Assembly (NCBI GenBank): GCA_005880395.1
Contig: VBHQ01000109.1
Location: 1 to 33,411 of the forward strand
Reading direction: 5' to 3'
DNA from: Chloroflexota bacterium
GTDB lineage: Bacteria; Chloroflexota; Dormibacteria; CF-121
Length of the DNA stretch: 33,411 nt
The notes beneath the pieces were generated by a model. That model made no database searches and was not told where the DNA came from. It worked only from the letters and a program-made list of their open reading frames with translations. A program made the translations under genes and the position numbers. Positions 13,561-21,464 of this stretch are shown piece by piece (the first letter of the stretch is position 1; every line of letters begins with the position of its first letter).

Positions 13561-14818
13561 GATCGAGTCAGCGCTGATCACCGTCCTGCGCCCGTCTGAA
13601 GCCCCTCGCGGCGCAATGGATCGGATGCTCGCACAGCTTCCGACTCGGCTGCCGGCGCCGCCGTGGTGGCGGCAGCGACGTGTGCGCTACGCGGTCGCGC
13701 TGGCCCTGGCGGCGATCGGCTTGGTTCTGGGCGCGAGCCCTCAAGCCCGAGACGCGGTCGCCAACAGTGTTCGTCAGCTCTTCTTTTTCGTACCCGGCCA
13801 GGGGATTCGTAGCGCGCCGGCCACGTCTTTGGTCCTGGATCATCCAGTTGTTGTTTCGCGGGCGGGGATCACGCTGCACGTGGTCGGGGTGCTGGCCACC
13901 GAGCAACACACCACGGTATCCGTGAGCGTGGCCGGCCTTCCCGACGTCAAGACGGGATACCCATCCGGACCGCTACCGATGCCATATCTCTTGGATCGAT
14001 CGGGGCATCGCTACGGTGGGAACAGCGCCGCTGGCGGGGCCAGCTACTGGACCTATGGTTTCGACGCACTTCCGCGGGACACCAGACACGTCACCCTTGT
14101 GGTGGATTCTGTTTTATTGGGGATGCCCAGCGCACTGGCGGCACAGCTTGGCGTCTGGCGCATCGACCTTCCGCTCACGCCAGTCACGTCCTCGGCGCTT
14201 TCTCAGGCGTCACCGGTGGGCTCATCCATCACCGTCCACGGCGTCACCGTCGTGCTCGCCCAGGTCGCCCGGAGCAGCGATGGTGTGCAGGCCCACCTCG
14301 TCGCCGGCGGGGCCCGATCTTCGCAGGTGGACTTCCTCGAGCTCGCGCCGCCGTTGACTGACCAGAACTACCTTCCTGGTAGCGGTCAATCGGGTCAATG
14401 GGATCTCACCCTCCCGGCCAACGTCACGACGATCGGCATCGCAAGGGTCGACGACGTCGAGGCAGGGCAGGCATCCGTCTCGTTCAATATGCCGGCGACG
14501 GGAAGCCTGCGGCTACAGCGCTCCGTGCAGCTTGGTCGGTACGTGGTCGTCCTGGAACGAGCTGAATGGTTCGATGGTCCAAACGGGCACGAGCTGCGGG
14601 TTTACTTCCACCCCGGGCCGGCGCTCGACGGCGGCCATGTCACGAACTGGGAACTGGACGGTGTCAACTCGTATGGATTCGCTTGGGCGGACCCATCGAT
14701 GGCCTCGGGGTACCTCGAACTACTCAACAAGCCAGGTCCTGGCCACATCACCCTCCGGATGAAGAATCCGCACGTCGTGATCGAAGGGCCGTGGGAACTC
14801 CCGGTGCCGGCGAGTTAG
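13538..14818 (+). CDS. Membrane-anchored anti-sigma-like protein
   Basis: Protein of 426 residues with a cytoplasmic N-terminal part of about 48 residues, one membrane helix (RYAVALALAAIGLVLGAS, about 50-67) and a large extracytoplasmic part of about 350 residues rich in beta strands. AAGGAGG at 13526-13532 supports ATG 13538. It overlaps the ECF gene, so it should be the sigma regulator. There is no HxxxCxxC zinc motif of ZAS anti-sigmas, and I do not recognise the outer part beyond resemblance to DUF4179/DUF5643-like surface domains. Anti-sigma role is inferred from layout. Confidence 0.7.
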   Translation: MRNWSDPEIESALITVLRPSEAPRGAMDRMLAQLPTRLPAPPWWRQRRVRYAVALALAAIGLVLGASPQARDAVANSVRQLFFFVPGQGIRSAPATSLVLDHPVVVSRAGITLHVVGVLATEQHTTVSVSVAGLPDVKTGYPSGPLPMPYLLDRSGHRYGGNSAAGGASYWTYGFDALPRDTRHVTLVVDSVLLGMPSALAAQLGVWRIDLPLTPVTSSALSQASPVGSSITVHGVTVVLAQVARSSDGVQAHLVAGGARSSQVDFLELAPPLTDQNYLPGSGQSGQWDLTLPANVTTIGIARVDDVEAGQASVSFNMPATGSLRLQRSVQLGRYVVVLERAEWFDGPNGHELRVYFHPGPALDGGHVTNWELDGVNSYGFAWADPSMASGYLELLNKPGPGHITLRMKNPHVVIEGPWELPVPAS

Positions 14819-14841
14819 GCAGTCGAGCCCGAGGTCATGCG

Positions 14842-15396
14842 TCAACCAGGTGGCGGAGGGCCCGCATGGACTTCAAACGCGATGACCTCACTCAACGCTG
14901 TACCGTCCACGTGAATTGCAAAGCAGCCAGGGCCATCAGTGCTTAGCCGGCCCTCCCATGCTCTCCAAGAGGGAGACCCTACGTTTGCCGGCAGTTTCAG
15001 CCCGCCCTCAGGCGTGCGGACAGCCGAAACCACCGCCACCGAGTGTTGACGTTCTTTAGCGGCGACATTCGCCTGATCAGTCGGAGGGAGATCGGCCAGT
15101 GTGATCCTCAATCGGCCGTCACCACCCAATTGGGAGCCTCGTACCACCAGCGGTCCGGTGTACTTGGAGTCCACCATGAGGATTGCCGCCTGGCCCTCCG
15201 AATACCAGCTCAATTGTCCAGACAGATACACAGGTCCAGATCCAAACCCTAATGTGCCGCTCGAGGAGGCTGGACAGCTTGCGATTAAGGCGGCGAAAGG
15301 ATTTGCGCCAGATTGGCCGGGGCTCGAAGAGGAACATCCACCCATAAGCAAGGCCGCAAGCGTGCCCGCGATCGCCAGACTCATAATCCGGCGCAT
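14842..15396 (-). CDS. Predicted lipoprotein
   Basis: Secreted lipoprotein of about 184 residues: MRRIMSLAIAGTLAALLM signal sequence, then GGC lipobox Cys near residue 21, then a Ser-rich linker. Two further cysteines (ASCPAS and GPGCFAIHV) could form a disulfide. No known domain recognised. ATG 15396 is chosen; ATG 15384 would also give a signal peptide, while longer frames add non-secretory sequence. It converges on the anti-sigma-like gene with a 23-base gap; a functional link to that pair is possible but unproven. Confidence 0.75.
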   Translation of the reverse strand: MRRIMSLAIAGTLAALLMGGCSSSSPGQSGANPFAALIASCPASSSGTLGFGSGPVYLSGQLSWYSEGQAAILMVDSKYTGPLVVRGSQLGGDGRLRITLADLPPTDQANVAAKERQHSVAVVSAVRTPEGGLKLPANVGSPSWRAWEGRLSTDGPGCFAIHVDGTALSEVIAFEVHAGPPPPG

Positions 15397-15460
15397 TCCA
15401 TGACGAATATAGACCACCACTAACCGCTCGCTAGATTTCGGGCATGTACGGTCAAGGGTG

Positions 15461-16483
15461 ATGGCTGATCTCGATCCGGCCACGGCCATGCGCCGCATCG
15501 CCTTCCTGCTGGAGCGCCAGCGCGCCGACACCTACCGCGTGCGGGCATTCCGCCGGGCGGCCGAAGCGGTGGCCGAGCAGCAGCCGGAGCGGCTGCGCGC
15601 GCTACACCAGGCGGGGCGGCTCGAGGACCTGCCTGGTGTGGGCAAGACCACGGCCGCAATCATCGGCGAAGTCCTTGGCGGGAGGGCTCCGGTCTACCTG
15701 GCAGAGCTGGAAGCGGCCCCTCTGCCGGCTCGCAGTGCGGCCGCCGACGCGTACCGCCGAGCGCTGCAAGGCGACTGCCACAGCCACAGCGACTGGTCCG
15801 ACGGCGGCAGCGACATCCGCACGATGGCCGAAGCTGCCATCGCGCTCGGCCACAGCTACCTGGTCCTGACCGACCACAGCCCGCGCCTCACCGTCGCCCA
15901 CGGCCTCGACGCGGCTCAGCTCTCCGCCCAGCTGAAGATGGTGGCCCGCCTCAACGAGGAACTGGCGCCGTTCCGGATCCTCACCGGCATCGAAGTGGAC
16001 ATCCTGGAGGACGGCTCCCTCGACCAGGAGGAGGGGTTGCTGGCAGATCTTGACGTGGTGGTGGCCAGCGTGCACTCCAAGCTGCGCATGGAGGCGCCGG
16101 CCATGACGGACCGAATGCTGGCGGCTATCGAGAGCCCGCACTCCGACATCCTCGGGCACTGCACCGGGCGAATCATCGTGGGTCGCGGTCGCAAACCGTC
16201 CACTTTCGACGCGGCCAGGGTCTTCGAGGCGTGCGCCCGTACCCGCACCGCGGTGGAGATCAACTCCCGGCCCGAGCGGCGAGACCCACCGTCTGACCTG
16301 CTGAAGCAGGCGGTGGACGCCGGGTGCCTGTTCAGCATCGACACCGACGCTCATGCCCCCGGCCAGCTGGAGAGGCAGTGGTACGGCTGCGAGCAGGCGG
16401 CCGACGCGGCCGTGCCAGTGGAGCGCGTGGTCAACACCTGGCCTGTCGATCAGCTGCTGGACTGGGCTGGCAGGAAGCGCTAG
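15461..16483 (+). CDS. HhH-PHP phosphoesterase related to family X polymerase ends
   Basis: Protein of 340 residues. Residues about 5-75 resemble the N-terminal HhH_8 domain of bacterial PolX (IAFLLERQRADTYRVRAFRR ... EDLPGVGKTTAAIIGEVL). Residues about 105-330 are a PHP metal-dependent phosphoesterase: HSHSDWSDG, LVLTDHS, GIEVDIL, VVASVHSK, DILGHCTGR and SIDTDAH supply the expected His/Asp/Glu ligands. The nucleotidyltransferase palm and fingers that separate these in full PolX (about 570 residues) are absent, so this is a nuclease/phosphatase-type protein, not a polymerase. ATG 15461 chosen over the adjacent GTG 15458. Confidence 0.88.
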   Translation: MADLDPATAMRRIAFLLERQRADTYRVRAFRRAAEAVAEQQPERLRALHQAGRLEDLPGVGKTTAAIIGEVLGGRAPVYLAELEAAPLPARSAAADAYRRALQGDCHSHSDWSDGGSDIRTMAEAAIALGHSYLVLTDHSPRLTVAHGLDAAQLSAQLKMVARLNEELAPFRILTGIEVDILEDGSLDQEEGLLADLDVVVASVHSKLRMEAPAMTDRMLAAIESPHSDILGHCTGRIIVGRGRKPSTFDAARVFEACARTRTAVEINSRPERRDPPSDLLKQAVDAGCLFSIDTDAHAPGQLERQWYGCEQAADAAVPVERVVNTWPVDQLLDWAGRKR

Positions 16484-16489
16484 CCGGCT

Positions 16490-16978
16490 CTACCGATCGC
16501 GGCGTCTACCAACGAGCTCTTCAACAGCAATCGGCAAGGTCGTCTCGAAGTCAATGAGCTTTGCCCATTCGGCTGTAATGCTGATGCGTGCCATGCGGTC
16601 GTATAGACCTCGAACCTGAGTTTCGAAGTCGCTCCATTGTTGCTCCGGGATGTACCGGCGCGAAGCCTCGAGGTATTCGTCGGGCACGCCGTCGACCACT
16701 TCCACCGCAGCGATGCCACGGACGAGCAAGATATGTGGCGGCTGAGTTTGTGTGTCAATGGTCAACGCGACCCTCGGGTTGGACTGTAACGCGTTGACCT
16801 TAGGTGCGTTCGATGCCGTGCAGACAACGAACCTTTCGTCTTTCCAGAGGTAGCCCACGGGTACGACTCGGGGATAGCCGTCGGGGCCGACATAGGCCAG
16901 TCGAGACACGAACTCTGAGTGCAACAACTTCTGGGCCAAGGGAGTTGCCAAGACTCGCAGAACAGCTCGCCTATCCAT
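16490..16978 (-). CDS. Pyridoxamine 5'-phosphate oxidase-fold protein
   Basis: FMN/F420-binding split-barrel protein of 162 residues in the PPOX-like family. SRLAYVGPDGYPRVVPVGYL and ERFVVCTASNAPKVNALQSN mark the flavin-binding barrel; PRVALTIDTQ and ILLVRGIAAVEVVDG follow. The C-terminal helix (YIPEQQWSDFETQVRGLYDR) is typical of the general-stress or F420-dependent subgroup. Cofactor cannot be decided from sequence alone. ATG 16978 is the start; the AT-rich TATCTATTA just upstream may be a -10 element. Confidence 0.88.
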   Translation of the reverse strand: MDRRAVLRVLATPLAQKLLHSEFVSRLAYVGPDGYPRVVPVGYLWKDERFVVCTASNAPKVNALQSNPRVALTIDTQTQPPHILLVRGIAAVEVVDGVPDEYLEASRRYIPEQQWSDFETQVRGLYDRMARISITAEWAKLIDFETTLPIAVEELVGRRRDR

Positions 16979-17025
16979 TAATAGATATCAAAGCAGGTTA
17001 CCGCGGACCGCAACGAGTCGCCAAG

Positions 17026-17511
17026 CTACGGGCTACGTGGCTCCTCCGTGATTTCATTAACACACTCAAAGGCTCGGATGCGCCAGTGCTCAGGATTGGC
17101 GAATGGGCGGACATCCGCCTCGAGCACGGCAAACACCTGGTTCACCCAGCGGTAACGATCGTCCCCGGCTGCGAGTGTCAGCGCCATTACGGCCGCCCGT
17201 TGCTGAAACGGCTGGAGTGGATGGGGCTTCGCCGATTCCCTGACACCTACGTTGTAGCCGTGGGATGAAAAAAGGATGTCCGCCCCATCCTCGGTCGAGA
17301 TCACTCCGTGAAAGTCGGGCAAGCCGACGCCGTCGGCCCGGCGGCGAGGATGATTCGTCCACCGCAGCCGGCCTCGCAGTCGCTCGCCTGTGATAAGTCC
17401 ATCGCCCTGGGCATAGGACGCTATGTCACCGGACTTGCCAAAGGCCGCGACTCCAGCCTCGGTGCTCTCGTCGTACCGAAGCTCCCCTTCGAACAGCGGG
17501 CGTAATTTCAT
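17026..17511 (-). CDS. DUF3237-like hypothetical protein
   Basis: Protein of 161 residues. MKLRPLFEGELRYDES at the N-terminus and GDGLITGERLRGRLRW, GVISTEDGADILFSSHG in the middle resemble the DUF3237 beta-rich family, but the match is by eye and moderate. GGGAGG at 17524-17519 is seven bases from ATG 17511, a good ribosome site. No catalytic motif recognised. Alone on its strand between PPOX and the HxlR pair. Confidence 0.65.
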   Translation of the reverse strand: MKLRPLFEGELRYDESTEAGVAAFGKSGDIASYAQGDGLITGERLRGRLRWTNHPRRRADGVGLPDFHGVISTEDGADILFSSHGYNVGVRESAKPHPLQPFQQRAAVMALTLAAGDDRYRWVNQVFAVLEADVRPFANPEHWRIRAFECVNEITEEPRSP

Positions 17512-17717
17512 CGGATGCCTCCCTGAGGATGAGGAGCGCTGCTATTTCCTAGGCCCGTACTTGAGGTAGCTTAGAAGCTCCTCACGGCGGCGCCTAAGAT
17601 GACCGCGATGGCGGCACCCGGATAGTCGGCATGAGATTCGTCATGTTGTATGGCAGCGCGAAAGTCACGGCGCGGCCGACTTATCGCACGAACGGCGTCA
17701 ACCTCGAGCCGGTCTGG
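17512..17717. other. Gap without a recognised gene
   Basis: About 206 bases between two minus-strand genes. A plus-strand frame from ATG 17631 (MRFVML...) runs on antisense to the HxlR pair and is judged a shadow. No terminator, repeat or tRNA seen. Confidence 0.5.
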
Positions 17718-17852
17718 TTACTGGCCTTCGTTTACCTCGTAGAGCTCATTCGCTGGGTGGCCGGCCTTTTGATGAACGGCGGCGACGGCCTCCTTGTTCG
17801 GACCCTTCGCCAGGCAGAACACTTTTCCAGCCTTCTCCATAAATGTTGGCAT
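17718..17852 (-). CDS. Miniature DUF4242-like protein, probable internal deletion
   Basis: A 44-residue frame with a strong AGGAGGTGG ribosome site six bases before ATG 17852. It begins MPTFM, like DUF4242 (SCO4226-type nickel-binding) proteins, then jumps straight to EKAGKVFCLAKGPNKEAV and AAVHQKAGHPANELYEVNEG, which match the C-terminal half of that family. About 35-40 central residues usual in the family are missing without loss of frame. It follows hxlR by 20 bases and is probably co-transcribed. Whether the small product folds is doubtful; the family call is inference from remembered sequence patterns. Confidence 0.6.
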   Translation of the reverse strand: MPTFMEKAGKVFCLAKGPNKEAVAAVHQKAGHPANELYEVNEGQ

Positions 17853-17872
17853 CAACCCACCTCCTGCTTTGA

Positions 17873-18256
17873 TCAGTCGACTGCGACCATGGTAACGCTC
17901 CGGCGCTTTCCACCCTTCTTGGGCATCGGCCTCATGTACCGTTCTGCCCATTCGCCGAGCTTCACCAAGCCTGGCTCCAGCGCGCGGCCTTTGTCCGTGA
18001 GGCGGTAGACGACCCGGATCGGAGGCCCTGAGAGGACCTGGCGTTCGACGATGCCGGCATCAGCGAGTTCGGCGAGCCGGTCCGAGAGCATTCGCTCGCT
18101 GATTCCGGGAATCGCCCTTGCCAGGACGGCGAAATGCGCCGGTCCCTGTAAGAGAAGCCCAAGAATAACGCCCGACCATCGCTTGCCCAGGAGCGCGAAC
18201 GCCTGTGTCAGCCGTTGGTCGCAGTGTGGTGCCGGCTTGGCCCCTGGCTCGGTCAT
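17873..18256 (-). CDS. HxlR-family transcriptional regulator
   Basis: Winged-helix HxlR regulator of 127 residues. PHCDQRLTQAFALLGKRWSG carries the conserved near-N-terminal Cys12 and the GKRW motif; FAVLARAIPGISERMLSDRL is the recognition region; VYRLTDKGRALEPGL the wing. Members with this Cys sense electrophiles or diamide-type stress. ATG 18256. Divergent from yceI across a 100-base region containing an inverted repeat at 18292-18312, a possible operator for both directions. Confidence 0.9.
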   Translation of the reverse strand: MTEPGAKPAPHCDQRLTQAFALLGKRWSGVILGLLLQGPAHFAVLARAIPGISERMLSDRLAELADAGIVERQVLSGPPIRVVYRLTDKGRALEPGLVKLGEWAERYMRPMPKKGGKRRSVTMVAVD

Positions 18257-18291
18257 GACAGCAGTCTACTGTCAACCAGTGTTTAATGCAG

Positions 18292-18312
18292 GAACTTGCA
18301 AAAAGTAAGTTC
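18292..18312. promoter_or_regulatory. Inverted repeat between hxlR and yceI
   Basis: GAACTT (18292-18297) and AAGTTC (18307-18312) separated by nine bases, with an A-rich centre. Position between divergent genes and next to a repressor gene suggests an HxlR operator. Confidence 0.45.
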
Positions 18313-18358
18313 TGCGTGGTAGCGTCGACTCCAGAGCCTTAGGCGAGGAGGAATGGCA

Positions 18359-18904
18359 ATGGGAACCTGGAAATTTGATCCTTATCACACCCAAGTCGAG
18401 TTTTCGGCCAAGCATCTCGGCATGATGACGGTGCGCGGCCACTTTGCGGAGGTCGCGGTGACCGGCGACGTGTATCCCGACCATCCGGAGCGGTCCAAAA
18501 TCGAAGTCACGATCAACACGGCGAGCATTCGCACGCACAATGAGCAGCGCGACAACGACCTTCGCTCCTCCAATTTCCTGGAGATCGATAAGTATCCGAC
18601 GATCACCTTCAAAAGCACGAAGATCGAGCCCAAGGGTCCGGACAAAGGCACCATGACAGGTGACCTGACCATCAAGGGCATGACCAACCCGGTCACGCTA
18701 AACGTCGTCAAGTACGGAGAGTTCAACGACCCGCAGATGGGCCACCGGATCGGTTACGCCGCCGAAACCAAGATCAACCGCAAAGACTTCGGTATGCGGT
18801 TCGAGATGATGCTCGACGGCAAATTCGTTGTCGCCAACGACATCCAGATCAACATCGAGGGCGAGCTTGTCGAGGCGAAGGAGCCGGCAAAAACGACGGC
18901 CTAG
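18359..18904 (+). CDS. YceI-family lipocalin-like protein
   Basis: YceI-domain protein of 181 residues. GTWKFDPYHTQVEFSAKHLG opens the barrel; NEQRDNDLRSSNFLEIDKYP is the family signature, followed by GDLTIKGMTNPVTL and INRKDFGM. YceI proteins bind isoprenoid/polyprenyl chains. No signal peptide is present, so this copy is cytoplasmic. GAGGAGG at 18345-18351 lies seven bases from ATG 18359 and one base from ATG 18353, so the second ATG is preferred. Divergent from hxlR and probably its target. Confidence 0.93.
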   Translation: MGTWKFDPYHTQVEFSAKHLGMMTVRGHFAEVAVTGDVYPDHPERSKIEVTINTASIRTHNEQRDNDLRSSNFLEIDKYPTITFKSTKIEPKGPDKGTMTGDLTIKGMTNPVTLNVVKYGEFNDPQMGHRIGYAAETKINRKDFGMRFEMMLDGKFVVANDIQINIEGELVEAKEPAKTTA

Positions 18905-18969
18905 CGCTCGGCCGAGGGTACAGCGGCCGGCCAATAATCAGCGTCTTATGATTTGCGGAGAGAACAGAG

Positions 18970-19854
18970 TTGGCACCCCTCGATGGCAGGTCCCGCGCTT
19001 CGTTACCCGATACGGCGTTCGCCTATGTCGACTCGAAAGGACGCCGGCGCCTGCCCATCAATGACCCGGCGCATATCCGCAATGCGCTGGCTCGCTTCGA
19101 GCAGACGGCGTTTGAAGGTGACGTGGCGCGGGAGCGAGCACGCCAGCGGCTGCTGCGGGCGGCCAAGAAATACGGCATCGCGCCGCTCGGCTTTTTTGAC
19201 GGGCAACTGAAGAAAGAGCGGCGGCAAGGCCAGATCGACGCCGGTACGGCTCGGATCGCCAGGCTGCCGGCTGGCGTCGTCACATTTCTGCTCGCCGACG
19301 TCGAGGGGTCAACCAAGATGGCGCGCCTGCTTGGCGATGACTGGCCGGGCCTGCTGCGCCAGCTCTGGCAGGTGATTCGAAAAACCGTTCGCAGCGTGGG
19401 CGGCGAAGAAATCGACATTCGCGGCGACGAGTATTTCGCCGTTTTCCGTCGGCCGGTTGACGGCATCCGCGCCGCTACAGCGATCCAGCTGGCCATCGCC
19501 CGGTATTCCTGGCCGGGGCCGCATCTGGTAAGGGTTCGGATCGGCCTCCACACCGGAAAGCCGACGATCGCGGACGCCGCGTATGTCGGGATCACCGTTC
19601 ACACCGTCGCGCGCGTCTGCTCCGCCGGCCACGGCGGCCAGATATTGCTTTCCAGCGCGGCGCACGCCGCCTTGCAGGCATCGACGCCCACCGGGATCGC
19701 CTTCCGAGGGATGGGTCGATACCGGCTCGCGGGCCTGGCTGTGCCGGAGGCGCTTTATCAGCTGGAGGCGTCTGGCCTGGCGACGGACTTTCCCAGGTTG
19801 CGGGCAAAGCTTGTGGCCAAACGGTCATCCGCCGCTCGGCTGGCCGTCAGCTAG
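18970..19854 (+). CDS. Class III adenylate/guanylate cyclase with N-terminal DUF6582-like domain
   Basis: Protein of 294 residues from a TTG start at 18970. Residues about 14-70 (FAYVDSKGRRRLPINDPAHI ... LLRAAKKYGIAP) resemble the short DUF6582 domain found in varied, often phage-linked, proteins. Residues about 100-270 are a class III cyclase: metal Asp110 in FLLADVEGST, second Asp153 in IRGDEYFAVF, and the GHGGQILLS strand. The transition-state Asn position is His211 in ITVHTVARV, a variant seen in some actinobacterial relatives. Base specificity is unclear. Alone between yceI and pspA, and not obviously co-transcribed. Confidence 0.85.
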   Translation: MAPLDGRSRASLPDTAFAYVDSKGRRRLPINDPAHIRNALARFEQTAFEGDVARERARQRLLRAAKKYGIAPLGFFDGQLKKERRQGQIDAGTARIARLPAGVVTFLLADVEGSTKMARLLGDDWPGLLRQLWQVIRKTVRSVGGEEIDIRGDEYFAVFRRPVDGIRAATAIQLAIARYSWPGPHLVRVRIGLHTGKPTIADAAYVGITVHTVARVCSAGHGGQILLSSAAHAALQASTPTGIAFRGMGRYRLAGLAVPEALYQLEASGLATDFPRLRAKLVAKRSSAARLAVS

Positions 19855-19937
19855 CGGCTGCGCCTCCGCCCGCCGGATAGGCGAACCTATAATCGGCGTG
19901 AAGAGGGCGTGGCTTTGTGCCGAGGAGGCTTCTCAAA

Positions 19938-20819
19938 ATGAGCGTGATACAGCGAATGTCCGACGTGATTCAACAGAAAGTGAACTCGGTCCTCGACAAG
20001 GCCGAGGATCCCAACGAGGCGCTGGACCTCTCCTATCAAAAGCAGCTGGAGGCGCTGCAGCAAGTTCGTCGCGGCGTGGCGGACGTCCTGACTTCTGAGA
20101 AGCGGCTGGAACTTCAGCAGAACGAGCTCAGCCAAAGCCAGGCCAAGCTCCAGGCCCAGGCCCGCGAGGCAGTCGCCCAGGGCCGCGATGACCTGGCTCG
20201 GCTGGCGCTGACGCGAGCGCAGTCTGCCCAGGAACAGCTTGATGGGCTGCAGGGCCAGATCGCGCAACTGAAGGCGCAGGAGCAGAAACTCGAAGACACG
20301 GCGATGAAACTCCAGGCCAAGGTGGAAGCGTTCCGCACGCAGCGAGAAACGATGAAAGCCCAGTACACGGCGGCCAAGGCCTCGACGCAGGTCGGCGAGT
20401 CGGTCACCGGACTTTCGGAGCACATGGCGGACGTAAACCTGATGCTGGATCGCGCCCGCGAGAAAACCACGCAGATGCAGGCTCGCTCGGCGGCCGTCGA
20501 TCAGCTGATGGACAGCGGCGCGCTCGACACCATCGGCCCCGGCGGGCGCATTCATGGTGAGGACCAGTACCGGCTTCCCGAGGCAGATCGCCGCAAGCTC
20601 GATCAGTTTGACGCGGACCTGATGTCCGCGATCCGGGCGGGCGATGAACCACGATTCAAGGGCACGCTGACCACGCTGCTTACGTGGGTGCGGTCGGAAG
20701 GGCAGAAGCTGCCGGGCGACGACCTGTCCGGCTCCGACGTCGTGTTGCCGTCCTCCGATATGACGCTCAAGGAGGCGCAGGATCTGGTTGCCGGCGAACC
20801 GGCGTTGTCGAAGAGTTGA
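19938..20819 (+). CDS. pspA: PspA/IM30 protein fused to a PspAA-like domain
   Basis: Phage-shock PspA/IM30 (ESCRT-III-like) membrane-repair protein of 293 residues. Residues 1-195 are an almost continuous coiled coil (VIQQKVNSVLDKAEDPNEAL, then Gln/Ala-rich heptads). Residues about 205-286 (IHGEDQYRLPE, FDADLMSAIRAGDEPRF, LPGDDLSGSDVVLPSSD, MTLKEAQDLV) match the pattern of PspAA, normally a separate protein of about 90 residues encoded next to pspA. GAGGAGG nine bases upstream supports ATG 19938. Converges on pspAB-htpX with four bases between stops. Expected role: stabilising a damaged cytoplasmic membrane. Confidence 0.9.
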   Translation: MSVIQRMSDVIQQKVNSVLDKAEDPNEALDLSYQKQLEALQQVRRGVADVLTSEKRLELQQNELSQSQAKLQAQAREAVAQGRDDLARLALTRAQSAQEQLDGLQGQIAQLKAQEQKLEDTAMKLQAKVEAFRTQRETMKAQYTAAKASTQVGESVTGLSEHMADVNLMLDRAREKTTQMQARSAAVDQLMDSGALDTIGPGGRIHGEDQYRLPEADRRKLDQFDADLMSAIRAGDEPRFKGTLTTLLTWVRSEGQKLPGDDLSGSDVVLPSSDMTLKEAQDLVAGEPALSKS

Positions 20820-20823
20820 CGCG

Positions 20824-21390
20824 CTAGACGGGAAGGTCCCAGAGCGGATACCAGCAACCCTGGTCCTGCTCGACCGGTAGCTCTTTCTCGGCGATCGCAG
20901 CCTGGCGGAATTCTTCCGCGTTGTCCCGCGCGTGCGCCGCGGTGGGCACGAACGGATAGAAGGCGCCGCGCTTATATTCGTAGACCCAGTAGACCGGCCG
21001 ATCCTTTTGCTGGAAGCGGAAGGCCGCGGCGAGCAGCAGATCACCATAGCCGTCGTCGATCAGGGACTGCGCCACGGCGTGCAGCGCGGCGACCATCATC
21101 TGAAAGTCCTCGCCGCTAACCACCAGCCACTGAAACCCGTACTGGTCGGTGCTGTCCTCGATAGTAAAGGCCCCTGCCTTGCCCTCGACGTCGAGCAGCT
21201 TGTGCAGCTCGTCGTTGGACTGTGTGAAGCGACCCGGCTGCAAGCGCCGAAACACGGCCCCGACGCGGCGGCACGGTTCCAATCCCCCGGCCGCCTCCAG
21301 GGTGATGGCCGCGGTTGTGATGGCGAAGATTTTGTCTTCCTGAGTCTTCGGCAGCTGGGTGCGGCCGATCAGGCTGTCGAGGAACCCCAT
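20824..21390 (-). CDS. pspAB: PspA-associated protein PspAB
   Basis: Protein of 188 residues matching PspAB: MGFLDSLIGRTQLPK start, IFAITTAAITLEAAGGLEPC, FQWLVVSGEDFQMMVAALHA, GYGDLLLAAAFRFQQ, VYWVYEYKRGAFYPFVP and the WYPLWDLPV end. Soluble; no membrane segment. Known to co-occur with htpX and PspA in actinobacterial-type genomes. It follows htpX on the same strand with a 74-base gap holding two hairpins. Its molecular role is unknown; probably an adaptor of the Psp response. Confidence 0.88.
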   Translation of the reverse strand: MGFLDSLIGRTQLPKTQEDKIFAITTAAITLEAAGGLEPCRRVGAVFRRLQPGRFTQSNDELHKLLDVEGKAGAFTIEDSTDQYGFQWLVVSGEDFQMMVAALHAVAQSLIDDGYGDLLLAAAFRFQQKDRPVYWVYEYKRGAFYPFVPTAAHARDNAEEFRQAAIAEKELPVEQDQGCWYPLWDLPV

Positions 21391-21419
21391 GAATCGAGCT
21401 TAATCGAGGCCCGCTCTGG

Positions 21420-21452
21420 GGGAGGACAAAACCTCCCTCCCCCTCAGGGGGG
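21420..21452. repeat. GC-rich double hairpin between htpX and pspAB
   Basis: GGGAGG (21420-21425)/CCTCCC (21432-21437) and CCCCC (21439-21443)/GGGGG (21447-21451) form two adjacent hairpins. It may be a processing or attenuation site, or a dispersed intergenic repeat. Confidence 0.45.
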
Positions 21453-21464
21453 CAGGGTGGGGGT

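Noticed and set aside
17631-18008. Plus-strand frame starting MRFVML, like a YCII protein
   Set aside because: Resemblance ends after six residues and the rest is antisense to the HxlR and DUF4242-like genes.
19887-21047. A 386-codon minus-strand open frame
   Set aside because: Antisense to pspA, whose coiled coil is unmistakable; the frame is a GC-skew shadow.
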